Shown piece after piece: positions 17,061-25,084 of a stretch of 64,000 nt of DNA. The position numbers were made by a program, and so were the translations under genes. The notes under the pieces are model-generated. The model had not been told where the DNA came from. It searched no databases and worked only from the letters and a program-made list of their open reading frames with translations. Source of the stretch: DATFVA01 sp963743325 (lineage in GTDB: Bacteria > Bacteroidota > Ignavibacteria > Ignavibacteriales > Ignavibacteriaceae); the NCBI GenBank assembly GCA_963743325.1, contig CAVUOZ010000005.1:496001-560000 (forward strand), written 5' to 3'. The stretch's first letter is position 1. Every line of letters begins with the position of its first letter.

Positions 17061-18116
17061 TTATGCGACTTTAAGTTCTGATTTTTTCCTCCAGTAATAG
17101 GGCTCATATTTTGACTTATTTTTCATTACAGCATAGACTGAAGTAGCAAGATATCTGGTGATTGTGTTCCTTGCATCTTTTTCTGAATATCCCAGAGAAA
17201 GCAAATATTCATAATATTCCCGGATATCATTTTTACCGCCCAATGCAGCTTGTGTAGCCATCTTAAAGATGCATTTTAATTTTCTTGAATAGCTTTTAGC
17301 TTTCTTGTTCTTACCCATCTTACCACTTGACCTCTTGTTTTTGGCTAATCCGCAATAACACCATAACCGATATTTATTCTTAAATCTGCTTGCATCTATG
17401 ATTATTCCGTATGCTTTTACTGATAATATCTCCCCATATCCTGAAATCTGTTTTATGTTTTTTATTATCTGATTGCTTTTTATAGTCTGTGAAAACAGAT
17501 CCTTAAATTTTTCCTGTTCTTCATTCAGCATTTTTAATACTGCTATCTGATGCTCAACTATAAAATTAATGGTCTTGTCTTTTTCATCATATTTATCCTT
17601 TTCTGTCTTCTTTAATCCGATAGCCCGGTAAATTGCTGTATGCTGATTCTTTACTCGTACCCTGGCTATAGCCAGATCATCATAAGCACTGACCAATTTT
17701 CTGATCCTGTAATTATTCTCGTTATCTGTATGATAAACTGCTTTTAATAATCCGGCCCTTAATAGTTGGCATAACTTACCCGCATCTATTTTATCTGTCT
17801 TTGGACCCTCTTCCAATAATCGATTCCTGGATGGGTTACATATTATTATTTTATCAACACTGTCCTTTAACTCAACATATAACCATTGAGCCCCTGTGGT
17901 TTCCTCTATAGTTAAAATCTTGCTTCCTTTTAGCTCATTAAGATATGCTCTGATTGATTTAATATTAGAAGCAACATCAATTACAATAGGTTTGATACTG
18001 TTTGATTTCATCCTGGCTATTGATGCTCCTTCTATTGACCAGTCAATGGCTATATAATAATCATAGAGCTCTGTCTGCTGATTATTGTCTGTTTTAGATT
18101 TTTTGTTTATGTTCAT
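17061..18116 (-). CDS. IS110-family transposase (DEDD nuclease, Transposase_20)
   Basis: RNA-guided DEDD recombinase of the IS110/IS1111 type. N-terminal RuvC-like domain: AIDWSIEGAS (first Asp), ILTIEETTGAQWLY (Glu), and KTDKIDAGKLCQLLR (last Asp pair). The C-terminal Transposase_20 domain contains ISGYGEILSVKAYGIIID and the serine-bearing GLAKNKRSSGKMGKNKKAKS. 351 residues. The frame extends to 18236, but ATG at 18116 is preceded by AAAGGAGA at 8 nt, so I start there. All four acidic positions are present and there is no stop or frameshift, so the element may be active. Confidence 0.92.
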   Translation of the reverse strand: MNINKKSKTDNNQQTELYDYYIAIDWSIEGASIARMKSNSIKPIVIDVASNIKSIRAYLNELKGSKILTIEETTGAQWLYVELKDSVDKIIICNPSRNRLLEEGPKTDKIDAGKLCQLLRAGLLKAVYHTDNENNYRIRKLVSAYDDLAIARVRVKNQHTAIYRAIGLKKTEKDKYDEKDKTINFIVEHQIAVLKMLNEEQEKFKDLFSQTIKSNQIIKNIKQISGYGEILSVKAYGIIIDASRFKNKYRLWCYCGLAKNKRSSGKMGKNKKAKSYSRKLKCIFKMATQAALGGKNDIREYYEYLLSLGYSEKDARNTITRYLATSVYAVMKNKSKYEPYYWRKKSELKVA

Positions 18117-18149
18117 CTGGGTCTCCTTTCTAATTTGATGTTCATTTTT

Positions 18150-18184
18150 ACTATCTAATAGATACTCATCTAAAATAAGATAGT
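18150..18184 (-). ncRNA. Nested stem-loop in the IS110 leader, possible guide-RNA element
   Basis: Outer arms ACTATCT (18150-18156) and AGATAGT (18178-18184) enclose an inner hairpin TAGAT-ACTC-ATCTA (18159-18172). Lying between the transposase start and the presumed element end, it is where IS110-group elements encode their bridge RNA. Only the folding potential is seen; expression and guide function are inference. Confidence 0.3.
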
Positions 18185-18221
18185 TAACACTTTTAGAAAG
18201 CGAGACCCTTCTTAATTTACC

Positions 18222-18261
18222 GTCATTCGTTGTCATTTATAGTCATTCATATCCATTCTTT
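18222..18261. repeat. Decanucleotide tandem array, consensus GTCATTYRTR (4 units)
   Basis: GTCATTCGTT, GTCATTTATA, GTCATTCATA, TCCATTCTTT in exact 10-nt register. Similar words occur at 18492, 19076, 22263 and 30740. Confidence 0.7.
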
Positions 18262-18331
18262 GTTTAAATGGGTAGTAGTGTACCGAAGCTTATCCTATTT
18301 TAGTTGTCTAGATAATTTTCTCACTATTATT

Positions 18332-18452
18332 CGGAACACTCGACAACCACGGAATTTTTGACTATCATTTGCATTACTTGGATAACTCCAGCGGTGCCTG
18401 AGTAGTCCACTTTAGTTTTTATCGGGCGGGACGTACCGAAGGCACCGTTATC
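18332..18452. repeat. Structured intergenic repeat of about 120 nt, copy 1
   Basis: Shares CGGRRCACTCGAYAACC, GCGGTGCCTGAGT and GGGAYGTAYCGAAGGCACCG with the copy at 22635-22754. The 3' half folds as CGGTGCCT (18392-18399) with AGGCACCG (18440-18447) closing a 40-nt loop, the same loop length as in copy 2. It could be a REP/MITE-like repeat or a structured RNA. Confidence 0.65.
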
Positions 18453-18491
18453 AATGAATCGAAGCAATCGGGATTGGTTGTGCTATTCAAT

Positions 18492-18524
18492 AGTCATTTG
18501 TTGTCAATCGATAGTCATTCTTTG
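18492..18524. repeat. Short decamer array (GTCATT words)
   Basis: GTCATTTGTT, GTCAATCGAT, then GTCATTCTTT: a further degenerate array of the 10-nt GTCATTYRTR family just downstream of the VOC gene's stop. Confidence 0.5.
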
Positions 18525-18532
18525 ATATCTCC

Positions 18533-18952
18533 TTATTTATTCTTCCGTAAAGGTTTGCCGATTTCCCAGTGGTGACCGAAAGGATCGGCAATTCTTCCAA
18601 GTCGCCAACCGTAATTTAGAGTTACAGGGTTAATCACTATTGCTCCTGCTGATACTGCCTTATTAAATACTGCATCAGGATCGACTACGGTCACTATCAT
18701 TCGCACCGTACCGCCATTGAGTGTTTCGGGTGAGAAGTTAAAATGTTCAGGACTTTCATCAGCAACCCAGAATTCAGCTCCTTCTACCGCTAACTGAGCA
18801 ACAACTTTACCGTCTTCACTTTGTATTCGAAATAACTCTTCAGCTCCAAGCGCTTCTTTGTAAAAATCAACTGCCTGAATACCATTCCTCACTGAAAGCA
18901 TCGGAGCGATAGTTACCTTTCGTTCTTTTGTTATTGTATCTTTGCTGCTCAT
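18533..18952 (-). CDS. VOC-superfamily (glyoxalase/bleomycin-resistance-like, PhnB-type) protein
   Basis: 139 residues with two babbab repeats of the vicinal-oxygen-chelate fold. APMLSVRNGIQAVDFYKEALGAEELFRIQ forms the first module, and MIVTVVDPDAVFNKAVSAGA with the terminal GWRLGRIADPFGHHWEIGKP the second. The D-P-F-G-H-x-W-x-(I)G ending is the usual signature of PhnB-like VOC proteins. The substrate is unknown; such proteins include dioxygenases, isomerases and drug-binding resistance proteins. It is monocistronic and surrounded by repeat-rich gaps on both sides. Confidence 0.8.
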   Translation of the reverse strand: MSSKDTITKERKVTIAPMLSVRNGIQAVDFYKEALGAEELFRIQSEDGKVVAQLAVEGAEFWVADESPEHFNFSPETLNGGTVRMIVTVVDPDAVFNKAVSAGAIVINPVTLNYGWRLGRIADPFGHHWEIGKPLRKNK

Positions 18953-19398
18953 AATATTTACCTTTCATCTTTGTAAAAGTGATGATTAATCCAATCGATA
19001 ATGCAATCATACAATCTTTCAATAAATCAGTCAATCATTCAACAATCGTAAATCGAAAATCCGGGATCATTTGTGGTCACTCAATGGTCATTTAAGTAAA
19101 TCAATCAGGATTCGACAATCATCAATTTAAATGCCACAGTTTTTATACCAGAGCAGGTGGTAGTCATAAATCAACAATCAGATTCGCTAATTCACCCTAA
19201 TTAATCCTTTACAATTTGATTAGTTGCTTCTATCAAATAAATAATGCAGATTAAAGTTGGTAATTATTCTCTATTTGTCAGGGTGAGACTATAGAGTCAG
19301 GTTACAGTGTTTCTTCCCGGAGACTACATCCCCAGAACTCTCCCTCAACTTAATCAGGAAATAAATTATTTTTATTAATAATATCACCGGAGTGTGAA
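18953..19398. other. Gene-free gap between VOC gene and M16 protease
   Basis: AT-rich, with short GTCACT/GTCATT words (19075-19096) and a run of CAATC words (19000-19050), but no coding pattern. A purine-rich ACCGGAG precedes the M16 start and acts as its ribosome-binding site. Confidence 0.6.
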
Positions 19399-22191
19399 AT
19401 GAAAAGATTATTTGTAATAACCATTTCTTATTTATTCATTTTTTCTGCTTTTATATCCCCCCAGAATCAGCCGCTTCCCCTTGATAAGGATGTAATTACC
19501 GGCACCCTGGAAAACGGGGTAAAATACTATATAAAGCAGAATAAGAAACCAGAAAAAAGAGCTGAGCTGCGCTTATTTGTAAATGCGGGTTCTGTGCTGG
19601 AAGATGATAACCAGCCGGGTCTTGCTCACTTTGTAGAGCACATGGCTTTTAACGGGACTAAAAATTTCAAGAAGAATGAACTGATCAACTACCTTGAGAA
19701 GCTTGGAATAAAATTCGGACCAGAAGTAAATGCATATACGAGTTTCGATCAGACCGTTTATATGCTGACTGTACCAACAGACAGCGCAGATATTCTGGCT
19801 AAAGGGTTCCTTGTGCTGGAAGAATGGGCTCATAACCTTTCTTTTGATCCTGTGGAAATTGATAAGGAACGCGGCGTAGTGGTTGAAGAATGGCGTCTCG
19901 GACGCGGTGCACAGATGCGCATGCTCGATAAGCAGCTGCCTGTGTTATTCAAGGACTCAAAATATGCGGAAAGGCTGCCGATAGGTAAAAAAGAAATAAT
20001 TGAAACAGCGGACTACCAGACAATTATGGATTTTTATAAAGAGTGGTACAGGCCGGATTTATTTGCTGTAGCAGCAGTCGGAGATTTTGATGTGGGAAAA
20101 ATAGAAAACTATATTAAAGAACATTTCAGCGGGTTAAGAGCACCAGAAAAGGAAAAGGAAAGAGCATATTTTAACGTTCCAAAACACAAAGAGACTTATT
20201 TCGCAATCGCCTCCGATAAAGAAGCCCAATATTCGACAGTGGCCGTCTACTACATGCAGGACCCGAAAGTCATAATAGATTCGGACGGTTACAGAAACAG
20301 ACTAATACATAATATGTTCTACGGGATTTTAAATGACAGACTAAATGAACTGACTTCATCCGCAGACCCGCCCTTTGCTTTTGCATATGCAGGTAATCAA
20401 AGATTTATACAATCGGCTGATGTGAGTTTTCTTGCAGCAATGGTAAAAGAAGGGGGGCTGGAAACCGGGCTTGAAGCATTATTGCGTGAAGCCGAAAGAG
20501 TAAAACAGTTCGGCTTTACATTCACTGAGCTGGAAAGACAGAAAACCAGTCTATTAAGGATGGCTGAACAAAGCCTGGCGGAAAAGGATAAAACGGAATC
20601 TTCAGAGATCATCAGTGAATTTGAGAGTAATTTCATTTTCGGTGATCCCGTAATATCTGTTGTAGACAGATATAACCTTGCAAAACTTTTAGTTCCCCAA
20701 ATTACTTTAGATGAAGTTAATGCTGTATCATCTGAACTGCTAAGTCATGAGAACAGGGTTATCCTGGTTAACTCTCCTGAAAAGGAAAATCTTAAAATTC
20801 CCGGCGAGGCAGAATTAGCAGGTGTTATGGCTAAGGTAGGTTCTGAAAAGATAACCGCTTATGAAGATAAAGTCGCAGCCCGGCCTCTGATTGAGAATAT
20901 GCCTGTACCCTCCGGGGTAATCTCAGTAGTGAATTTGGATAAACTGAAGATGACCGGCTGGACACTCGGGAACGGAATTAAAGTTATTCTGAAGCCTACT
21001 GATTTTAAGAATGATGAGATAGTTTTTACGGCATTCAGTCCAGGCGGATCTTCATTGGTTAAGGATGAAAATTTCCTTTCAGCACAATTTGCACCTGATC
21101 TTATGGGGGAATCGGGTCTTGCCGGTTTCAGCAAAACAGAGCTGGATAAATATCTGCAGGGAAAAATTGTAAATGTACATCCATACGTTGATTTTTATTT
21201 TGAAGGCTTGAACGGCAGTGCCAGTCCAAAAGATTTAGAATGTTTTTTCCAGCTGATTTATTCATATTTTACTTCACCGCGTATAGATTCCACGGGATAT
21301 TTATCCCTGAAATCCAAAATGAAATCGTATCTTGCAAACAGGAGTAGCAATCCGCAGTCGGCTTTCAATGACACTCTTCAGGTTACACTTTCAAATTATC
21401 ATTTCAGATCGAGGCCGATGACCGCAGAAATGCTGGATGAAATTAAACCTGACAGTTCGCTGGAAATATATACAGACCGTTTCAGGGATGCCGCTGATTT
21501 TACTTTTGTTTTTGTGGGGAACATTGATACAACTGTCATAAAACCTCTGATCGAGACCTATCTGGGAGGGCTTCCTTCAATTAATAGAAACGAAAAGCCG
21601 GTCGATCTTAAGTACAGGAACGTCAAAGGTTCAATATCCAAAGAAGTCAGAAAGGGGATTGAGCCAAAAAGTTCTGTTGCAGTATCGTATGCCGGTAATA
21701 TGGATTGGAGCAGGAAGAATGCGCATACTATGGAATCACTTGTAGACATACTTGATATTAAGCTGAGGGAGGCAATCAGGGAGGACAAAGGAGGCACATA
21801 TGGCGTTTATTGTTATAACCAGATCTACAGGATACCTGAATGTCATTACGACATTAACTTTGGATTCGGTTGTGATCCGGCCAGGGTTGAGGAACTTGTA
21901 CAGACCTTTTACAGCGTACTGGATTCAATAAAAACTTTCGGACCTGATGAAACTGTAATGACTAAAATAAAAGAAACCCAGAAAAGGCAGAGAGAATTAA
22001 ACCTGAAAAAGAATGATTTCTGGAGCGGAACTATTCTAGATTATCTGGAGAATAACGAAGATCCTTCAGAGATGTTGAAATACGATCAATGGGTGGATGA
22101 GTTATCGGCAGATGATATTAAAAATTGTGCTAACAAGTACCTTGGAAATGATGTAGTTAAAGTGGTTCTGTATCCTAAAGCAAAGGAGTAA
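19399..22191 (+). CDS. Secreted M16-family zinc metalloprotease (pitrilysin/PqqL-like)
   Basis: 930-residue two-module insulinase-type peptidase. A signal peptide (MKRLFVITISYLFIFSAFIS) is followed by the active module, with the inverted zinc motif HFVEH (in LAHFVEHMAFNG) and the downstream glutamate in IDKERGVVVEEWR. The second, inactive M16 module covers the C-terminal half (GWTLGNGIKVILKPTDF onward). This architecture matches periplasmic or outer-membrane peptidases of the PqqL/YhjJ type, which degrade small proteins and peptides. The stop codon is embedded in the first unit of a 7-nt tandem array, so the repeat begins exactly at the gene end. Start chosen at ATG 19399 with an upstream GGAG. 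Confidence 0.92.
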   Translation: MKRLFVITISYLFIFSAFISPQNQPLPLDKDVITGTLENGVKYYIKQNKKPEKRAELRLFVNAGSVLEDDNQPGLAHFVEHMAFNGTKNFKKNELINYLEKLGIKFGPEVNAYTSFDQTVYMLTVPTDSADILAKGFLVLEEWAHNLSFDPVEIDKERGVVVEEWRLGRGAQMRMLDKQLPVLFKDSKYAERLPIGKKEIIETADYQTIMDFYKEWYRPDLFAVAAVGDFDVGKIENYIKEHFSGLRAPEKEKERAYFNVPKHKETYFAIASDKEAQYSTVAVYYMQDPKVIIDSDGYRNRLIHNMFYGILNDRLNELTSSADPPFAFAYAGNQRFIQSADVSFLAAMVKEGGLETGLEALLREAERVKQFGFTFTELERQKTSLLRMAEQSLAEKDKTESSEIISEFESNFIFGDPVISVVDRYNLAKLLVPQITLDEVNAVSSELLSHENRVILVNSPEKENLKIPGEAELAGVMAKVGSEKITAYEDKVAARPLIENMPVPSGVISVVNLDKLKMTGWTLGNGIKVILKPTDFKNDEIVFTAFSPGGSSLVKDENFLSAQFAPDLMGESGLAGFSKTELDKYLQGKIVNVHPYVDFYFEGLNGSASPKDLECFFQLIYSYFTSPRIDSTGYLSLKSKMKSYLANRSSNPQSAFNDTLQVTLSNYHFRSRPMTAEMLDEIKPDSSLEIYTDRFRDAADFTFVFVGNIDTTVIKPLIETYLGGLPSINRNEKPVDLKYRNVKGSISKEVRKGIEPKSSVAVSYAGNMDWSRKNAHTMESLVDILDIKLREAIREDKGGTYGVYCYNQIYRIPECHYDINFGFGCDPARVEELVQTFYSVLDSIKTFGPDETVMTKIKETQKRQRELNLKKNDFWSGTILDYLENNEDPSEMLKYDQWVDELSADDIKNCANKYLGNDVVKVVLYPKAKE

Positions 22192-22256
22192 GTAGTAAGG
22201 AGTAAGTAGTAATTAGTAAGGAGTTTGAGTAGGCAGTAGGTAGTAAATAGCAGGGA
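22184..22256. repeat. Heptanucleotide tandem array, consensus AGTARGK (about 10 units), overlapping the M16 stop
   Basis: AGTAAGT, AGTAAGG, AGTAAGT, AGTAATT, AGTAAGG and further decayed units in 7-nt register. The first unit contains the TAA stop of the protease gene. The same unit is present at 16637. Confidence 0.75.
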
Positions 22257-22262
22257 GAATAG

Positions 22263-22335
22263 GTCATTCAGTGGCCATTAGGAGTCATTTATACTCACTC
22301 ATGGTCATTTTTTGTTATTCTTTCGTCATTTATGG
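22263..22335. repeat. Decamer-type array of GTCATT words
   Basis: GTCATTCAGT, GCCATTAGGA, GTCATTTATA, CTCACTCATG, GTCATTTTTT, GTTATTCTTTC and GTCATTTATG follow one another at 10-11 nt spacing, directly after the heptamer array. Confidence 0.65.
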
Positions 22336-22634
22336 GAGCTCATAAGTGAGCATAGCGCATAGAGCAAAGCGCGGAGGCAAAGAAGATAAAAGACTAAAGT
22401 AAAAAGTAAAACAGGAAAATTGCGTGATTGCATGGTTGCAGGAAAAGGTATAGGCAGATTATAAAAACTGATAAAACTAAACTGTTAGAACCCGTACAGG
22501 CCAGCCAAAGGTTGGTAAGCCGGGCAGTCTGTGGTAATTTAATCTGTGAGTATCCGTGGCTGATAAAAATAAGCAATAAGCTATAGGCAGTACATAAAGA
22601 TTCGGCTGTCTCGATGAGTTCCTCATTAAAAGCT

Positions 22635-22754
22635 CGGGGCACTCGATAACCGCTGAACTATCAACTTCTTTCTGAAAGAGTCTTTTAACTTCCGCGGTGC
22701 CTGAGTGTCCCGCTCTGGCTTTGTTCAGGTGGGATGTATCGAAGGCACCGCTGT
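22635..22754. repeat. Structured intergenic repeat of about 120 nt, copy 2
   Basis: Second copy of the repeat at 18332. The outer stem GCGGTGCCT (22694-22702)/AGGCACCGC (22743-22751) closes a 40-nt loop. Inside, GTCCCGC (22707-22713) can pair with GTGGGAT (22729-22735) through five Watson-Crick and two G-U pairs. In copy 1 the corresponding segments differ but still offer GTCC/GGAC. Confidence 0.65.
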
Positions 22755-22867
22755 CCCTTTATAATTTTGTTTCAGTCAATTATTAATTGACAATTCGAAG
22801 TATGTCACTTTTTCTTAAGTTTATGAACTATATTATTTAACCTGTTAAAAAAGATATATGAATTAAT

Positions 22868-24943
22868 ATGAGTAATTATAGGGATGGGTATGTATACTAC
22901 TTTACCCTGCTTTTTACACTGATATTTTTTACTACATCAGGGGCTCAGAACCTTCCCGGCGGTAGATACAAAATGCCGGTCAAACCAAATGCTTCTTTAA
23001 CTAAATCCATTGTAAATTCTCCTGTTCAAAGCTTTTCAGACAGCGCACAGATATCCTGGGTTTCAGTATATAACGATCCGATAAATGGTGACGATGAGGC
23101 TGAGGCAATGGTTCAGGACTCGTTCGGCAATCTCTATGTAACCGGGAATTGCAGCGACTCTGGAGCATCCTATGGCTGGGATATTACAACCATAAAATAT
23201 AATTCGGATGGTTTGCAGCAATGGATTGTTTCTTATGACGGACCCGGTCATGGTGATGATGTTCCTTACGATATTGCTGTTGATCAGCATGGGAATGTGT
23301 ATATCACCGGCTATAGTCAGGAAGGCGGAGGAACCGGTTTAGATTTTCTTACATTGAAAATTGATTCCTCGGGAATAATCGGGTGGTACAGACTTTTAAG
23401 CAATCCGGCTTTGACAAATGATGTTGCATTTTCTGTTGCAGTCGATAATAATGGAAATGTATTTTCTACGGGAGCTACATTTGTACTTGCATCCGGCAGT
23501 TTTGATCTGACAACAGTGAGATACAATTCCGAAGGGGTTCAGCAATGGATCCAGCGGTACAATAGTCCTTTCAGTGAGGAAGATACTGGGGATAACCTCG
23601 TTCTGGATTTGAACGATAATATTTACATTACAGGAGTAAGTCAGCAGGCTCCGGGAAACTACGATGCTATTACTCTTAAATATGATAATGGAGGAGCATT
23701 GCAATGGGTTCAGAGATATAATGGTCCGGGCAACAGCAATGACGGTGGATTCCGTTTGGCTCTGGATGAAAATTTAAATGTCATTGTTACCGGGCAGCAG
23801 ACAGGGGCAGGAACACTGTTTGATCTGCTTACACTCAAATATGATAATGACGGTAATCAGCGGTGGGTGTCTGTATATAACGGTCCTTTAAACAGCGAGG
23901 ACGCTTCTAATGCATTGGTTTTGGACGCAGCAGGCAGTATTTATATAACCGGGTTCGTAACCGGAACAAATAGCACAAGTGATTACGCAACCTTAAAATA
24001 TACTCCCCAGGGCAAGCTTACATGGGCTTCCTTTTATACCGGACCGGCAAATGGATTTGAGCAGGCTTATGGAATTGCCCTGGATAATTCTGACGGTGTA
24101 TATATAACCGGTTACAGTCCTTCAGTAATTACACCATATGTGCATTACGAATATGCCACAGTTAAATACGATACTTCGGGACAGGAGCAGTGGGTATCCC
24201 GTTATGGCGGGAACTCGTCTTTAATCTATCAACCTAACGTTGCAACCGCAATTACCGTTGATAATTCAGGCAATGTTTATATAACCGGAGAGCTGGCAAA
24301 TGAAGGAGTGGGAGAAGATTTTGGTACAATAAAATATGTACAATCTTCCGTTCCTGTGGAATTAACAAGCTTTACAGCAAATACGAGCGGGAGTACGGTA
24401 ATTCTAAACTGGTCAACTGAAACAGAGACGAATAATCGCGGATTTGAGGTTGAGAGAGGTCAGAGGCCAGAAGTCAGTGGTCAAAGGTCAGATTGGGATA
24501 AGATTGGATATGTACCTGGATCTGGAACAACAACGCAACCTAAATCGTATTCATTCAATGATGAAGATATATCAGCTGGTACATATGAATACCGGTTGAA
24601 ACAGCTAGATTTTGCAGGAACATTTAAATATTCAAATACAGTTGAAATAAATATAAGTATACCAGTGCAGTATTCATTAAGTCAGAATTATCCTAATCCT
24701 TTTAATCCGGCTACAAACATAAGTTTTAGTCTGAAAACCGATGCTAAAGTAACATTAAATGTGTATAATGCACTGGGGCAGGAAGTAGCATCACTTATCA
24801 ATGGTAATATGAATGCCGGAGAACATAATTTAAAATTCGATGCCTCGGTACTGTCAAGCGGTATTTATTTTTACACACTGGATGCAAAAGGAAAAGACGG
24901 AGAGAATTTCATTACTTCAAAGAAAATGATTTTGTTGAAATAA
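22868..24943 (+). CDS. Secreted SBBP-repeat beta-propeller protein with type IX secretion sorting domain
   Basis: 691 residues. An N-terminal hydrophobic signal segment is followed by about seven or eight SBBP-type blades of roughly 55 residues, each with the core 'D..gNvYiTGys....D..tlKYd..G...W...Y.gp'. A fibronectin-like linker (VELTSFTANTSGSTVILNWST) follows, ending in a T9SS type A sorting domain of about 80 residues with YPNPFNPATNISFSL, YNALGQEVASL and the terminal SSGIYFYTL...KKMILLK. It is predicted to cross the outer membrane through the Por/T9SS machine and be surface-anchored or released. A 35-nt heptamer repeat (24458-24492) encodes the odd Gly/Gln/Arg-rich insert ERGQRPEVSGQRSDW inside the linker. 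Confidence 0.92.
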   Translation: MSNYRDGYVYYFTLLFTLIFFTTSGAQNLPGGRYKMPVKPNASLTKSIVNSPVQSFSDSAQISWVSVYNDPINGDDEAEAMVQDSFGNLYVTGNCSDSGASYGWDITTIKYNSDGLQQWIVSYDGPGHGDDVPYDIAVDQHGNVYITGYSQEGGGTGLDFLTLKIDSSGIIGWYRLLSNPALTNDVAFSVAVDNNGNVFSTGATFVLASGSFDLTTVRYNSEGVQQWIQRYNSPFSEEDTGDNLVLDLNDNIYITGVSQQAPGNYDAITLKYDNGGALQWVQRYNGPGNSNDGGFRLALDENLNVIVTGQQTGAGTLFDLLTLKYDNDGNQRWVSVYNGPLNSEDASNALVLDAAGSIYITGFVTGTNSTSDYATLKYTPQGKLTWASFYTGPANGFEQAYGIALDNSDGVYITGYSPSVITPYVHYEYATVKYDTSGQEQWVSRYGGNSSLIYQPNVATAITVDNSGNVYITGELANEGVGEDFGTIKYVQSSVPVELTSFTANTSGSTVILNWSTETETNNRGFEVERGQRPEVSGQRSDWDKIGYVPGSGTTTQPKSYSFNDEDISAGTYEYRLKQLDFAGTFKYSNTVEINISIPVQYSLSQNYPNPFNPATNISFSLKTDAKVTLNVYNALGQEVASLINGNMNAGEHNLKFDASVLSSGIYFYTLDAKGKDGENFITSKKMILLK
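24458..24492 (+). repeat. Heptanucleotide array GGTCAGA (5 units) inside a coding region
   Basis: GGTCAGA, GGCCAGA, AGTCAGT, GGTCAAA, GGTCAGA in perfect 7-nt register, 35 nt long, within the SBBP/T9SS gene. It is translated as part of the linker before the sorting domain. Confidence 0.8.
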
Positions 24944-25032
24944 GACGTGAAGGATAATAGACTAATGCTGAAGTGGAGACATTATTACAGTAGAACGAAT
25001 ACAGAGTTATTTTCCAAACCCTGAATGCCTGC

Positions 25033-25056
25033 CTGACGGCAAATGCCGAATGTCAG
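25033..25056. terminator. Hairpin between convergent genes (weak terminator candidate)
   Basis: CTGAC-GGC-AAAT-GCC-GAAT-GTCAG forms a two-part stem in the 141-nt gap between the T9SS gene and the convergent secreted-protein gene. There is no U-run after it, so it may be a REP-like palindrome instead. Confidence 0.3.
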
Positions 25057-25084
25057 AGTTCTTCAAGAGCCTCGGGTATCCACT

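Larger units (their letters stand above)
16928..18227 (-). mobile_element. IS110/IS1111-family insertion sequence (boundaries tentative)
   Basis: About 1.3 kb around a DEDD transposase. Both proposed ends carry the 9-nt direct repeat ACCGTCATT (16928-16936 and 18219-18227), consistent with the target-core duplication of this family. Just inside lie a 7-bp inverted pair, GCTTTCT (16940-16946) and AGAAAGC (18195-18201), like the subterminal repeats of IS1111-type elements. GTCATT words are common nearby, so the direct repeat could be fortuitous. The upstream non-coding end holds a nested hairpin (18150-18184), a possible part of a guide (bridge/seek) RNA. Confidence 0.55.
18117..18532. other. 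Gene-free region upstream of the transposase: IS end, decamer arrays, hairpin repeat copy 1
   Basis: Holds the transposase leader with a nested hairpin, the likely IS end at about 18227, a 10-nt tandem array, copy 1 of the 120-nt repeat, and a second short decamer array before the VOC gene. No coding region is supported. Confidence 0.6.
22192..22867. other. 676-nt gene-free gap packed with repeats
   Basis: From left to right: the heptamer array, a decamer GTCATT array, the GAGCATAGCGCATAGAGC phrase (22348-22365), an 8-nt word run around ATTGCGTG/ATTGCATG/GTTGCAGG (22419-22442), and copy 2 of the 120-nt hairpin repeat. An 82-codon open frame on the minus strand (22394-22642) crosses these repeats and has no gene-like features. 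No promoter box was recognised before 22868. Confidence 0.6.

Noticed and set aside
18533..18952. VOC protein as a specific antibiotic-resistance gene next to the IS element
   Set aside because: Motifs fit the broad PhnB-like group; nothing points to a drug substrate or to shared mobility with the IS.
22394..22642. 82-codon open frame on the minus strand in the 22.2-22.9 kb gap
   Set aside because: It crosses the 8-nt word run and the hairpin repeat, has no ribosome site, and its composition follows the repeats; treated as chance.
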